A DNA stretch of 36,750 nucleotides, taken from the NCBI GenBank assembly GCA_001029295.1, contig LDXJ01000029.1:1-36750 (forward strand), read 5' to 3'. This DNA is from Peptococcaceae bacterium CEB3. GTDB lineage: Bacteria; Bacillota; Desulfitobacteriia; Desulfitobacteriales; Desulfitobacteriaceae. A program made the position numbers and the translations under genes. Position 1 is the stretch's first letter. Each line of letters begins with the position of its first letter. Shown here piece after piece: positions 25,094 through 32,784 of this stretch. The notes below the pieces were generated by a model, which saw nothing but the letters and a program-made list of their open reading frames with translations, had not been told where the DNA came from and searched no databases.

Positions 25094-27031
25094 ATGGAAG
25101 TCAATCTCAATCATCTCTGGCTGATCGTCAGCGCCTGCTTCGTTTTTTTTATGCAGGCGGGTTTCGTCTGCTATGAGGTCGGATTCATCCAATCCAAAAA
25201 CGTCGTCAGTGTGGCCATTGAAAATATCCTGACCTTTATCATCACCACTTTGGTTTTCTCCTTCTTGGGTTTTGCGCTCATGTTCGGCCCCGGCCCTTGG
25301 GGTCTCTTCGGCGGGCATTACTGGTTATTGAATAACCTGGCCCAGGCTCATAATTCCCTGGGCTTTGTCTTTGTCTTCTTTGAGCTGATGTTTGCGGGTA
25401 CGGCGGTGACCATTGTCTCGGGCAGCATGTCTGAGAGAACCCGCCTCCTGCCTTTACTGCTGGCGGCGGTTTTCCTGGCGGGGTTTATCTATCCTCTCTT
25501 CGGACATTGGGTCTGGGGGGACCTTTTTCAAAATCAATCCGCCTGGTTAAAAAACCTTGGGTTTATGGATTTCGCCGGAGCGACGGTGGTCCACGCGACC
25601 GCGGGCTGGGTCTCTCTGGCTGGGATCATCGTGGTCGGACCACGCAAAGATAAATGGGATGAAGAAGGAAAGATCAAGAAACTGGGCCGATCCAATATTC
25701 CTTTTGCGGCCTTGGGCACGTTTATTCTCTGGTTCAGCTGGTTCGGTTTCAACGGGGGCAGTCTGCTTGAATTCAATGATCGGATCGGGCTGATTCTCTT
25801 AAATACAAACTTCTCGGCGGCGGCCGGCGTGGTCGGCGCCATTTTGACGACGCGCTTCTTTATCCGGGACCACAGCTATATGGAGGCGATTTTTGCCGGT
25901 GCCCTGGGCGGTCTGGTCGCCATCACCGCCAGCTCAAACTACCTGGAGCCGTTAGCTGCGGTCATGGTGGGTTTCATCTCCGGTTCCGTCGTCGTTCTGG
26001 CCGGGTTGCTGCTGGAAAAATTAGGCCTGGATGATGCTGTGGGCGCGGTGCCGATCCACGGTTTCGGCGGGGCGGCTGGCACGATCTTATTGGCCTTTTT
26101 CGCCTCTCCGCAATTTCTGGGCGGGCAGTCGCGCTGGGTAAAGTTTCTCGTACAATTGCTGGGCGTGACGGTAAACTTCGTTTGGTCCTTCGGCTTAGGC
26201 CTCCTCATGTTTTACCTGATTAAGAAAAAGTTTGGCCTGCGAGTGACGGAGGAAGAAGAGGAGAAGGGGCTGAACATCGTCGAGTTTGGCGACATCTACT
26301 CCTGGCAGGAATATTTGAAAATCACGCACTACGAGAATTTGACCCAGGACCTGAGCGGCAAGATTCAACAGCAAAACCAGCTGTTGCAGAAACAGGCTAA
26401 GCTTTTAGCGGAAACCCAGGAGCATGAACGGGTGAAATTAGCCCGGGACCTGCATGACGGTGTCGGCCAGTCCCTGGCGGCGCTCAAGTTGCAATTAGGC
26501 CTGATTGCCAACAAGGTCAGAACGGAAGAAAAGGATCCCGCGTTGAGTGAACAGGTCGAACGGACCGTCCGCCTGACCACGGAAACCATTGAGGAGATCC
26601 GGGGGGTTCTCTTTAATTTGAAACCGGGCATTCTGCAAAAAAGAGGGTTAAAATCAGCGATCGAAGAGCTTTTGAAGACTTTGGGCAAGACGAGCGGGAT
26701 AAGGTATGAGTTCAGCCTGTCGGCGGACCTGCCCCCCTGGGAAGACACCGCGCAGCTCAATCTTTACCGGGTCATCCAGGAATGTCTGGCAAACATTTTG
26801 AAACATGCCGAGGCAACGGAAGTCATGCTTCACTTTTCCCGGCTTAGGAGCGATCTTTACCTCTTTCAAATCAGCGACAACGGGCGCGGTTTCAATCCGG
26901 ATGAGATTCACACCGGTTTGGGCCTCAGCTCTATGCAGGAGAGGCTGAAGATGTTGGGAGGGAGATTGCAAATTATCACGGCAGAAAGCCGAGGGACGAG
27001 TATCCTGATGGAGGTACCTTATGACGGTTAA
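25094..27031 (+). CDS. Ammonium transporter domain fused to histidine kinase (ammonium sensor)
   Basis: This 645-residue protein has residues 1 to about 385 as an Amt/MEP/Rh channel with eleven likely membrane segments. Pore residues are retained: FELMF for the outer Phe gate, HWVWG, Asp159 and His167 (MDFAGATVVH), SWFGFNGGS, and His322 (VPIHGFGG). These equal E. coli AmtB Asp160, His168 and His318. A coiled linker (about 415-445) leads to a HisKA_3 dimerisation domain with phospho-acceptor His454 (ARDLHDGVGQS) and a NarX-type ATPase domain (ECLANILKHAEA, then DNGRGF and GLGLSSMQERL). Start ATG 25094 is preceded by GAGGAG at 13 bases; upstream ATGs at 25019 and 25031 have no ribosome site. 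It overlaps the regulator gene by 11 bases. Amt-kinase fusions are known, for example from anammox bacteria. Confidence 0.93.
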   Translation: MEVNLNHLWLIVSACFVFFMQAGFVCYEVGFIQSKNVVSVAIENILTFIITTLVFSFLGFALMFGPGPWGLFGGHYWLLNNLAQAHNSLGFVFVFFELMFAGTAVTIVSGSMSERTRLLPLLLAAVFLAGFIYPLFGHWVWGDLFQNQSAWLKNLGFMDFAGATVVHATAGWVSLAGIIVVGPRKDKWDEEGKIKKLGRSNIPFAALGTFILWFSWFGFNGGSLLEFNDRIGLILLNTNFSAAAGVVGAILTTRFFIRDHSYMEAIFAGALGGLVAITASSNYLEPLAAVMVGFISGSVVVLAGLLLEKLGLDDAVGAVPIHGFGGAAGTILLAFFASPQFLGGQSRWVKFLVQLLGVTVNFVWSFGLGLLMFYLIKKKFGLRVTEEEEEKGLNIVEFGDIYSWQEYLKITHYENLTQDLSGKIQQQNQLLQKQAKLLAETQEHERVKLARDLHDGVGQSLAALKLQLGLIANKVRTEEKDPALSEQVERTVRLTTETIEEIRGVLFNLKPGILQKRGLKSAIEELLKTLGKTSGIRYEFSLSADLPPWEDTAQLNLYRVIQECLANILKHAEATEVMLHFSRLRSDLYLFQISDNGRGFNPDEIHTGLGLSSMQERLKMLGGRLQIITAESRGTSILMEVPYDG

Positions 27032-27665
27032 GGTTTTTTTGGCAGATGACCATAAAATACTGCGGGAATCCCTGGTAATTTTGCTTCAGCAAGAAAGGGA
27101 CCTGGAGGTCGTCGGCGAGGCGGCGGACGGTCAGGAGGCGATCCGGGAAATTCTGCGTTTGCAGCCGGACATAGCGATTCTCGATATTTCTCTGCCCAGG
27201 CTCAATGGTTTGGATGTGGCGGCACGACTGAAACGTGAGCGGCCGGAGACCAAGATTATCATTTTGACCATGCACAAGAATGAGGAGTTTGTCGCCCGTG
27301 CTTACCAACTGGAAGTCAACGGCTATGTGCTGAAAGAAAATGCCCTGGAGGAACTTCTTGACTCTATCCGGACTGTTCAGGCCGGGGGAATTTATATTTC
27401 GTCGGATATTACGTCGACGATCGTCGCCGGCTTCGTGGAAAACTTCAGCCAGAAAAAGAGCAAACCCGAGCTGATTTCCGCCAGGGAGAGGGAAGTCGTG
27501 CAGCTCTTAGCTGAAGGAAACAGCAACAAAGAGATCGCCCGCATCCTGAATTTGAGCTTGAAGACCGTGGAAACTCACCGGGCTAACATCATGCGCAAAC
27601 TCGGGTTTAAGAGCATTACGGATTTGGTCCTCTATGCCGTACGCAATCACATGATTGAGCCGTGA
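27021..27665 (+). CDS. NarL/LuxR-family response regulator
   Basis: This 214-residue regulator has a receiver domain with acidic residues ADDH at the N terminus, phospho-acceptor Asp55 (IAILDISLPRLNG) and the conserved Lys in YVLKENALEE. A C-terminal LuxR helix-turn-helix follows (SAREREVVQLLAEGNSNKEI, then LSLKTVETHRANIMRKL). The ATG overlaps the Amt-kinase gene by 11 bases, so it is that kinase's partner. The Amt gene 206 bases downstream is the obvious candidate target, but no repeated operator is recognisable in that gap by eye. Confidence 0.94.
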   Translation: MTVKVFLADDHKILRESLVILLQQERDLEVVGEAADGQEAIREILRLQPDIAILDISLPRLNGLDVAARLKRERPETKIIILTMHKNEEFVARAYQLEVNGYVLKENALEELLDSIRTVQAGGIYISSDITSTIVAGFVENFSQKKSKPELISAREREVVQLLAEGNSNKEIARILNLSLKTVETHRANIMRKLGFKSITDLVLYAVRNHMIEP

Positions 27666-27871
27666 AAATACGGGTAAGGAAAAAACAGGCAGCGCTCGGC
27701 ATTGAACAGTGGGAGATTGGCAGCTAAAACCCAAAACAAAGAGTGATGGCTGCCGCGGGGAAAAATACAGAGATAATTGTATCGAAATACGGAAAAACCC
27801 TGATTAACGGAAACACTGCCCTGTCTTAAGCTATGTATGTACGCAATTATTAGACAGTGGGGGGTTTCGTT

Positions 27872-29089
27872 ATGATCAACAGCGGAGATACGGCTTTTGT
27901 CCTCATCAGCGCCGCCTTGGTTTGTCTCATGACACCGGGACTAGCTTTTTTTTACGGCGGACTGGTGCGCAAAAAGAACGTTTTGACCATCATGATTCAA
28001 AGCTTCGTTTCCATGGGAATCGTTACAGCCATCTGGGTCTTGGGCGGGTTCAGCCTTGCTTTTGGCCCGGATTATCACGGGATCATCGGCAATCTTCAGT
28101 ATTTCGGTTTGCAGGGCGTGGGCATGGCTCCCAACCCGGCGCACGGGCCCACGATACCGTTCTTGGTCTTTTTTGTCTACCAGGAAATGTTCGCCATCAT
28201 TACCCCGGCCTTGATCACGGGTGCTTTTGCCGACAGGGTCAGCTTTAAAAGCTACCTTAAGTTTCTGGTTCTCTGGAGCATATTGGTGTACATCCCTCTG
28301 GCCCACTGGATCTGGGGCGGAGGATTTCTGGCCCAAATGGGGCTGGTCGATTTTGCCGGCGGCATCGTCGTGCACGTGAGTGCCGGAGTCGCCGCTCTTG
28401 CTTCGGTCTTCTTTGTCGGCAAACGGGTTCTGGCCCCCGGGGAAAGTGCCGGACCGCACAACATCGCCTTTGTCGCCTTGGGAACCGGACTTTTGTGGTT
28501 TGGCTGGTTCGGTTTCAACGGAGGGAGCGCCCTGGCGGCCAATGGGGTCGCGGCGACCGCGTTCGTGAATACCGATATTGCCGGGTCCATGGCCATGATC
28601 ACCTGGCTCCTCATCTCCTGGGTGCATGAGAAGAAACCGACTATGGTGGGAGTCCTCACAGGCGCGGTGGCCGGTTTGGCGACCATCACTCCGGCGGCGG
28701 GTTATGTTCGCCCTTGGGCCGCGCTGATTATCGGCGTTTTGGCGGCGATCGTCTGCTATGTGGCGGTACGGGTCAGGATCAAGCTGGACTGGGACGACGC
28801 GCTCGATGTCTGGGGAGTGCATGGAGTCGGCGGCATTCTCGGTTCCATCCTGGTCGGGGTATTCGCAGTGTCCGCCGTGAATCAGACCAGCGGTTTGATT
28901 CAGGGCAACGTGCACCAGTTTCTCGTTCAGGTGCTCGGTGTGGCCTTTGCCACTCTTTATGCTTTCGGTGTCACTTATTTAATCCTGAAAGTGATCAATT
29001 TCTTTGAACCCGTCCGCGTGTCCAAGGAAGTGGAGATTCAGGGTCTTGATAGTGCCATTCACGGCGAAACAGCGTATGATCTCCAATAG
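27872..29089 (+). CDS. amt: Ammonium transporter (Amt family)
   Basis: This 405-residue channel conducts ammonium. Matches to AmtB along the chain include TPGLAFFYGGLVRKKNVL, HWIWGGGFLA, VDFAGGIVVHVSAG with the Asp and first pore His, GWFGFNGGSA, and VWGVHGVGGILG with the second pore His. The outer Phe-gate region reads VYQEMF, so the first Phe is Tyr. The C terminus (GLDSAIHGETAYDLQ) is the standard cytoplasmic tail that contacts GlnK in other species. No glnK gene is adjacent. ATG 27872 lies about 8 bases after GGGGGGT. The gene is separate from but adjacent to the Amt-kinase operon. Confidence 0.95.
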   Translation: MINSGDTAFVLISAALVCLMTPGLAFFYGGLVRKKNVLTIMIQSFVSMGIVTAIWVLGGFSLAFGPDYHGIIGNLQYFGLQGVGMAPNPAHGPTIPFLVFFVYQEMFAIITPALITGAFADRVSFKSYLKFLVLWSILVYIPLAHWIWGGGFLAQMGLVDFAGGIVVHVSAGVAALASVFFVGKRVLAPGESAGPHNIAFVALGTGLLWFGWFGFNGGSALAANGVAATAFVNTDIAGSMAMITWLLISWVHEKKPTMVGVLTGAVAGLATITPAAGYVRPWAALIIGVLAAIVCYVAVRVRIKLDWDDALDVWGVHGVGGILGSILVGVFAVSAVNQTSGLIQGNVHQFLVQVLGVAFATLYAFGVTYLILKVINFFEPVRVSKEVEIQGLDSAIHGETAYDLQ

Positions 29090-29213
29090 TCCGCGCTGTA
29101 GACCGGCGTATCTGCCGTACTCAGCTCAGAAAGCGGACACCCCATCAGCTTGACAACGACCGTTTGGTATACGATGCTTCTGACTATTTTGTTGCTAAAA
29201 AAATTTTCTTATA

Positions 29214-29246
29214 AGAATCAGCCCCGGTTTTTCCAGGGCTGATTCT
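29214..29246 (-). terminator. Terminator for the small minus-strand gene (possibly bidirectional)
   Basis: AGAATCAGCCC at 29214-29224 pairs perfectly with GGGCTGATTCT at 29236-29246, an 11-bp stem with an 11-base loop. On the minus strand the stem is followed by TTATAAGAAAATTTTTTT, a good terminator tail. On the plus strand the T-tract is missing, though it could also stop amt readthrough. Confidence 0.7.
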
Positions 29247-29320
29247 CACTGCCTTGGCGGCAGTCATCCCAGTGCTTAGGTTTCTGCCGTGCCCTTTTGT
29301 CAGGGAAAGGGTGTTGACGG

Positions 29321-29503
29321 TCAAAAGATTATTGCCAGGGCGATAAGGATCAAGATTGCAATCGCGATGATGGCCACGCCGATCCCGGCACCCGTGAAAG
29401 GGGTCGCGATCACGGGGGGACAGCAGGGACCCGTTATGGGTGCGATATGCGGTGGGGCGCCCACCGGAGAAATATGAGGAAAGTGACCGCAGCGTCCGAA
29501 CAT
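29321..29503 (-). CDS. Small Pro/Cys-rich protein with C-terminal membrane segment
   Basis: This 60-residue protein begins MFGRCGHFPHISPVG, has a CCPP motif in the middle, and ends in an uninterrupted hydrophobic helix (GVAIIAIAILILIALAIIF). The ribosome site is excellent: AGAAGGAGGATG about 7 bases before the ATG on the minus strand. A terminator lies about 75 bases downstream. It resembles in style the tiny tail-anchored sporulation proteins of Firmicutes (YjcZ-like), but I cannot assign a family. It is the only minus-strand gene I support in the window. Confidence 0.65.
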   Translation of the reverse strand: MFGRCGHFPHISPVGAPPHIAPITGPCCPPVIATPFTGAGIGVAIIAIAILILIALAIIF

Positions 29504-29929
29504 AGAATTTCATCCTCCTTCTCAGAATACGATTACCAGGGCGTTTAGCAATAAGATGATAACGACCTGGGCTTTCCCAGTCGGCTGCCTGTAATTTCCC
29601 GGAATGAGATAGGTGTCGGACTTCTAGTCTACTGTATGTCCCTGTGCCAGTTATTGCCACAGGGAAGGGTAAAGATTTGTGTGAAAGTATTCGTTGTAAG
29701 TAAGAGCAGCTCGGGCGTGCCGCAGTAACCTTGATCGGTATTTTATGGATGGTAATAATTGGACTGGTAGGGAAGGAGCGGATACGAAGCTGGCAAAGGC
29801 CCGACTTGTATTATTACATTGATAGTAACATAATATTACATAGAGTATAATACGAAATGCAGGCGAAAAAGCCAATCACCCAGGGTGGAGTAAACGACAT
29901 CCGCATTCTTACGAGGGGTGTAATGATGT
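29504..29929. other. Intergenic region, hairpin and possible promoter only
   Basis: No supported gene. A perfect 8-bp hairpin (TCCCTGTG at 29639-29646 with CACAGGGA at 29658-29665) is present. An AT-rich stretch at about 29805-29855 contains repeated TTACAT-like words and a TATAAT at 29846-29851. It could be a promoter for the ATPase remnant, although no well-spaced -35 is seen. Base composition shifts from GC-rich to AT-rich here. Confidence 0.4.
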
Positions 29930-30079
29930 TTGAAAAAAGAGCATAATCCCAATGAAAATAAACGGGCCGTGGATTTCTTACTAAACCGAGGGATCATTGA
30001 AAAAACCTCGCATGGGCGCTATGCTTTTGTGGAGCCAATGTTCAGGGATTATTTGGCCAAGGACAGCAGTAATAACTAA
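29930..30079 (+). pseudogene. C-terminal fragment of an AAA-type ATPase
   Basis: This 49-codon frame starts at TTG 29930, 9 bases after GAGGGGTG, and ends at TAA 30077-30079. The translation (AVDFLLNRGIIEKTSHGRYA, then FVEPMFRDYLAK) resembles the winged-helix end of prokaryotic AAA ATPases of the COG1672 type, which finish with a DP-(M/L)FR-x-(W/Y)L motif. The whole ATPase domain with Walker motifs is missing, so this is most likely a remnant that happens to have kept or acquired a start. It directly precedes the IS605-like right end. Confidence 0.45.
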
Positions 30080-30099
30080 AGGAATAGAAGAGATGATAC

Positions 30100-30235
30100 C
30101 CTGTCAACCCTTTAGTGAACTCGTTCAGCAGAAACTGAACATCGAGTCTTCGGTGGAGGAGTCTGCCCCCACCGAAGCAGAGCGCCACTACTACTTGTAG
30201 AAGTGGGAGTCTCACACTTGGATGATGAGAGGAAA
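30100..30235 (+). mobile_element. Orphan IS200/IS605-type right end with omega-RNA-like structure
   Basis: Four hairpins follow each other: GTTCAG/CTGAAC (30123-30140), CTTCGGTGG/CCACCGAAG (30148-30177), CCAC-CTAC/GTAG-GTGG (30185-30206) and GTG-GAG/CTC-CAC (30203-30217). An open frame through them ends at TAG 30198-30200 with SSVEESAPTEAERHYYL, like the 3' tail of TnpB genes of this kind. In such elements the tnpB 3' end plus right end is transcribed as the omega-RNA, whose guide is the flanking DNA. No tnpB body remains upstream. Identity is from structure and remembered similarity. Confidence 0.5.
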
Positions 30236-30372
30236 AGCGGTTTTGTAACAAGCACGCATAGGCGCGGACTAATGTGGAAATAGCTATTTTTGAATAACAT
30301 GGCTGAACAACGTGTCTATAAGGGGGACTGGCTCTTGTTCAAACAGGTAACCCTGCTAAAGATCATTTTCCA

Positions 30373-30417
30373 TTTGTAATGCATGTTACAAATTAGCTCG
30401 CGAATATGCGCTATAGT
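30373..30417 (+). promoter_or_regulatory. CRP-family operator and class II promoter of the regulator gene
   Basis: TTTGTAA at 30373-30379 and TTACAAA at 30386-30392 form a perfect 7-bp-arm palindrome with 6 bases between. The -10 box TATAGT is at 30412-30417. With +1 set 7 bases after the -10, the palindrome centre is at -41.5, the class II position of CRP/FNR activators. A hairpin GGCATT-AGA-AATGCC follows directly (30421-30435). The same set occurs upstream of the arylsulfotransferase-like gene. Confidence 0.75.
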
Positions 30418-30550
30418 TAAGGCATTAGAAATGCCAATTACTGTCAAGGCTTAGCCTTTTTGGCCCTTTTTGCGATGTTTTGAACAAATTTGAGCGGTAA
30501 TTGGAAGTTCCTCAGAAGAGCTTTAGGCAATATTGAGGAGGTGTTCCGAT

Positions 30551-31273
30551 GTGTGTATTAATAAAAAGGAATTAAATGAACACATTACTACTTCAATGAT
30601 GATTGATGAGACGACCCTTGCCGCGGAAGGATTAACACCAAAGATTTGGGATAAGTATTTGACGCAAAGTTCCGGCAAAAAGCTCAAAAAAAGCGGCGAA
30701 AGCATCATTCGGATCGGGGAAAATTTAAATGGCTGTTACTTTGTAAAAAAAGGCAGGATTAAAACGGTTTTTATTGGCAAAGACGGTACGGCTAAGGTAA
30801 TCTCCATTAACGGCGAAGGGGCAATCTTTGGTGATCAGTTTGTTTTCCATAGCCAACCGGGTTTATTTGAGGGAATCGTTATATCTGACGCGGAAGTATA
30901 TTTCTTCACCAAGGAGATTATCATGGAGCTTTGTCAGAAGGATTTTGAAATCAGCCTTTTCCTTATGAAGTCCCTGGCGATTAAGTCAAGAATGTTGGCA
31001 GCCCAGCTCGAGGACGTTTCTGTTCGCAATACATTGCAGAATCTCTGCAGAATTCTCTATTGCTTGTATTGTTATGAGAAAAGTAAAGGGCAGCCCCAAG
31101 ACGCAGTTGTCATTCGTTTGACCCATGAAGAGTTGGCCAATACGCTCGGGGTTCACAGGGTAACAATTACGAAGATACTCAATAAACTCAAAGCACTTGG
31201 GGTGTTGGAATACAAGTATGAAAGGATTACGCTCATAAATTATCAAGATTTAAAAGAATATGCTTTTGAATAA
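30551..31273 (+). CDS. CRP/FNR-family transcriptional regulator (CprK-like)
   Basis: This 240-residue regulator has an N-terminal cyclic-nucleotide-binding-type beta-barrel (about 45-140: GENLNGCYFVKKGRIKTVFI and EGAIFGDQFVF), a long dimer helix, and a C-terminal winged helix (LTHEELANTLGVHRVTITKI). The layout resembles CprK/FNR-like regulators of Desulfitobacterium. No N-terminal FNR cysteine cluster is present; the single early Cys is residue 2. The effector is unknown. GTG 30551 lies 8 bases after GAGGAGG; a TTG at 30533 would precede that site. The palindrome 160 bases upstream suggests autoregulation. Confidence 0.9.
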   Translation: MCINKKELNEHITTSMMIDETTLAAEGLTPKIWDKYLTQSSGKKLKKSGESIIRIGENLNGCYFVKKGRIKTVFIGKDGTAKVISINGEGAIFGDQFVFHSQPGLFEGIVISDAEVYFFTKEIIMELCQKDFEISLFLMKSLAIKSRMLAAQLEDVSVRNTLQNLCRILYCLYCYEKSKGQPQDAVVIRLTHEELANTLGVHRVTITKILNKLKALGVLEYKYERITLINYQDLKEYAFE

Positions 31274-31319
31274 GCCTTCTTACGTGTTTGGCAAAAATAC
31301 CGGAGGTTTTCTTTACCAA

Positions 31320-31364
31320 TTGTAAGCGTTGTTACAAAGTTTCAACCAGAACGCGGTATAAAAT
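31320..31364 (+). promoter_or_regulatory. CRP-family operator and promoter of the gcvH-like operon
   Basis: TTGTAA at 31320-31325 and TTACAA at 31332-31337 repeat the palindrome with the same 6-base spacer. TATAAA at 31357-31362 or TAAAAT at 31359-31364 is the -10, placing the centre within about 1 bp of -41.5. Confidence 0.7.
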
Positions 31365-31410
31365 AAGGTGAATCTTATCTAGCAGTCACAGGAGAGGATG
31401 ACGAGAGGGA

Positions 31411-31830
31411 ATGACACAAAGCAAGAAGAGGATCGAGGAAATCATATTTGAGGAGCGAATTTCCTATGATTCAAGACATGCCTGGGTAAAAATAGAAGAT
31501 CACGGAGCCATAATCGGCATTTCCGACTATGCGCAAGACCAACTGGGAGATTTGGTTTTTGTCGAGCTGCCCTCAATAGGCGATGTTTTTGGACGAGGAG
31601 AGGTATTCGGTCAGGTGGAATCGGTAAAGTCGGTGTCTTCTTTGATAATGCCCATCGGTGGAACAGTAACCGCTATAAACGAGGAGTTGGAGGATGATCC
31701 GGAATTATTGAACCGTTCGCCCTATAGTCAGGGCTGGATTATTAAGGTTGAGCCAAAAAGTTTAGAAGAACTTGAAGAACTACTCACGTCCCGACAATAT
31801 GCCGACTATTTAAAAACGACGGAGGGGTGA
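31411..31830 (+). CDS. GcvH-like lipoyl-domain protein
   Basis: This 139-residue protein has a biotinyl/lipoyl hammerhead fold like the glycine cleavage H protein. The motif VESVKSVSSLIMPIGGTV places the lipoyl-accepting lysine at residue 73, and the family's DLVFVELPSIGD and SPYSQGWIIKVEP segments are present. A 25-residue basic/acidic N-terminal extension is longer than usual. No other glycine-cleavage gene (gcvT, gcvP) is nearby, so it is probably a special-purpose lipoyl carrier, as known for LbpA in sulfur oxidation. It overlaps no gene but ends 4 bases before the next start. It is controlled by the palindrome at 31320. Confident in fold, not in role. Confidence 0.85.
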   Translation: MTQSKKRIEEIIFEERISYDSRHAWVKIEDHGAIIGISDYAQDQLGDLVFVELPSIGDVFGRGEVFGQVESVKSVSSLIMPIGGTVTAINEELEDDPELLNRSPYSQGWIIKVEPKSLEELEELLTSRQYADYLKTTEG

Positions 31831-31834
31831 CAGC

Positions 31835-32674
31835 ATGAGTCTGGTGATCTTCACGGCGACGGGTTGTACGCGCTGCAAAATTGTAAAGCATTATATGGAT
31901 CAACGGCAGATTAAGTATGTGGAAAGAGATATGAAGGCTGAAGGGAAAGAGGAATTTCAGAACTTTTATAAAATGAATCGCAGTGCGGTTTTTCGAGGTC
32001 CGGAAGGCATAGAGTTTCCGATTATTGTTGACGGGAGCAATATTCGGCAAAGCATTGGCGCAGCTATTGCCTATCTTCACGCGGGAGAAAAATTAGACGG
32101 ATTTTTCGGCGTGGGGACATTGCACCAGGAATGGGTCGATGGAATCCATTTGTCGCAAGGCGACCCAGCCTACGGGGATGAATTGATCCAAGTCTTGCAA
32201 TATCTTAAGAGCAATCAGCTGAAACTGCAAGTCGATACGGACGGTCGCAATAGTGAAATACTGGAGCGGGTCATTGATGAAGGTCTTGCCAATGTTCTGA
32301 TCATGAATGTGCTGGGGCCCCTTGAGCTATATCCTCAAATATTGGAACAGGATGTAGACGGGCAGGATATCCGCAAAAGCTTAGGTTTACTCTGTCGATG
32401 TCAGGAGGCTAGACTGCAAACGACTATTCGGGCCGTGAAACGCAAGGACGGCAGCCTGTCCTATCTAACTCCGGCTGAACTAGCCGCAACGGCAGAATTC
32501 ATTCAAACAACAACGGGAAGTAATAAATGGCGTTACCTGATTAAGCACTTACCGCCGGGAGAGAGCGCGGATAATGTACGACAGGGAATCAAAGCTCTCC
32601 AGTGGAGTGAGCTGTTCCCTTACCGCGCCAAGGCGAGAGATTACCAAGTTTATACTGAAATAGAAAGAACGTAA
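31835..32674 (+). CDS. Glutaredoxin-like domain fused to degenerate radical-SAM-like domain
   Basis: This 279-residue protein has residues 1-84 as a glutaredoxin/thioredoxin-fold domain with redox pair Cys11-x-x-Cys14 (TATGCTRCK). Residues about 90-270 resemble the later half of pyruvate-formate-lyase-activase-type radical SAM barrels: LSQGDPAYGDELIQVLQYL matches the GGEP strand and helix, LQVDTDGRNSEIL the DTNG strand, and LIMNVLGPLELY the next strand. No CxxxCxxC cluster motif is present; only an isolated CRC at about 189-191 occurs. Thus SAM radical chemistry is unlikely unless the cluster comes otherwise. ATG 31835 follows GGAGGGGTGA, coupled to the GcvH-like gene. I do not recognise the composite family. 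Confidence 0.7.
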   Translation: MSLVIFTATGCTRCKIVKHYMDQRQIKYVERDMKAEGKEEFQNFYKMNRSAVFRGPEGIEFPIIVDGSNIRQSIGAAIAYLHAGEKLDGFFGVGTLHQEWVDGIHLSQGDPAYGDELIQVLQYLKSNQLKLQVDTDGRNSEILERVIDEGLANVLIMNVLGPLELYPQILEQDVDGQDIRKSLGLLCRCQEARLQTTIRAVKRKDGSLSYLTPAELAATAEFIQTTTGSNKWRYLIKHLPPGESADNVRQGIKALQWSELFPYRAKARDYQVYTEIERT

Positions 32675-32683
32675 TTTCTTAAT

Positions 32684-32716
32684 CAATTGCCAGCTCATGA
32701 TACGAGCTGGCAATTG
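32684..32716 (+). terminator. Hairpin after the gcvH-like operon
   Basis: CAATTGCCAGCTC at 32684-32696 pairs perfectly over 13 bp with GAGCTGGCAATTG at 32704-32716, with a 7-base loop. No T-run follows, but its position 10 bases after the stop suggests a transcript end or 3' stabilising structure. Confidence 0.6.
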
Positions 32717-32784
32717 AATCTAAAAGGTAAGACATAAAATTCTACCCTGCCAAAAAATGATATGCGGTTAAGAAACTTTTCCAC

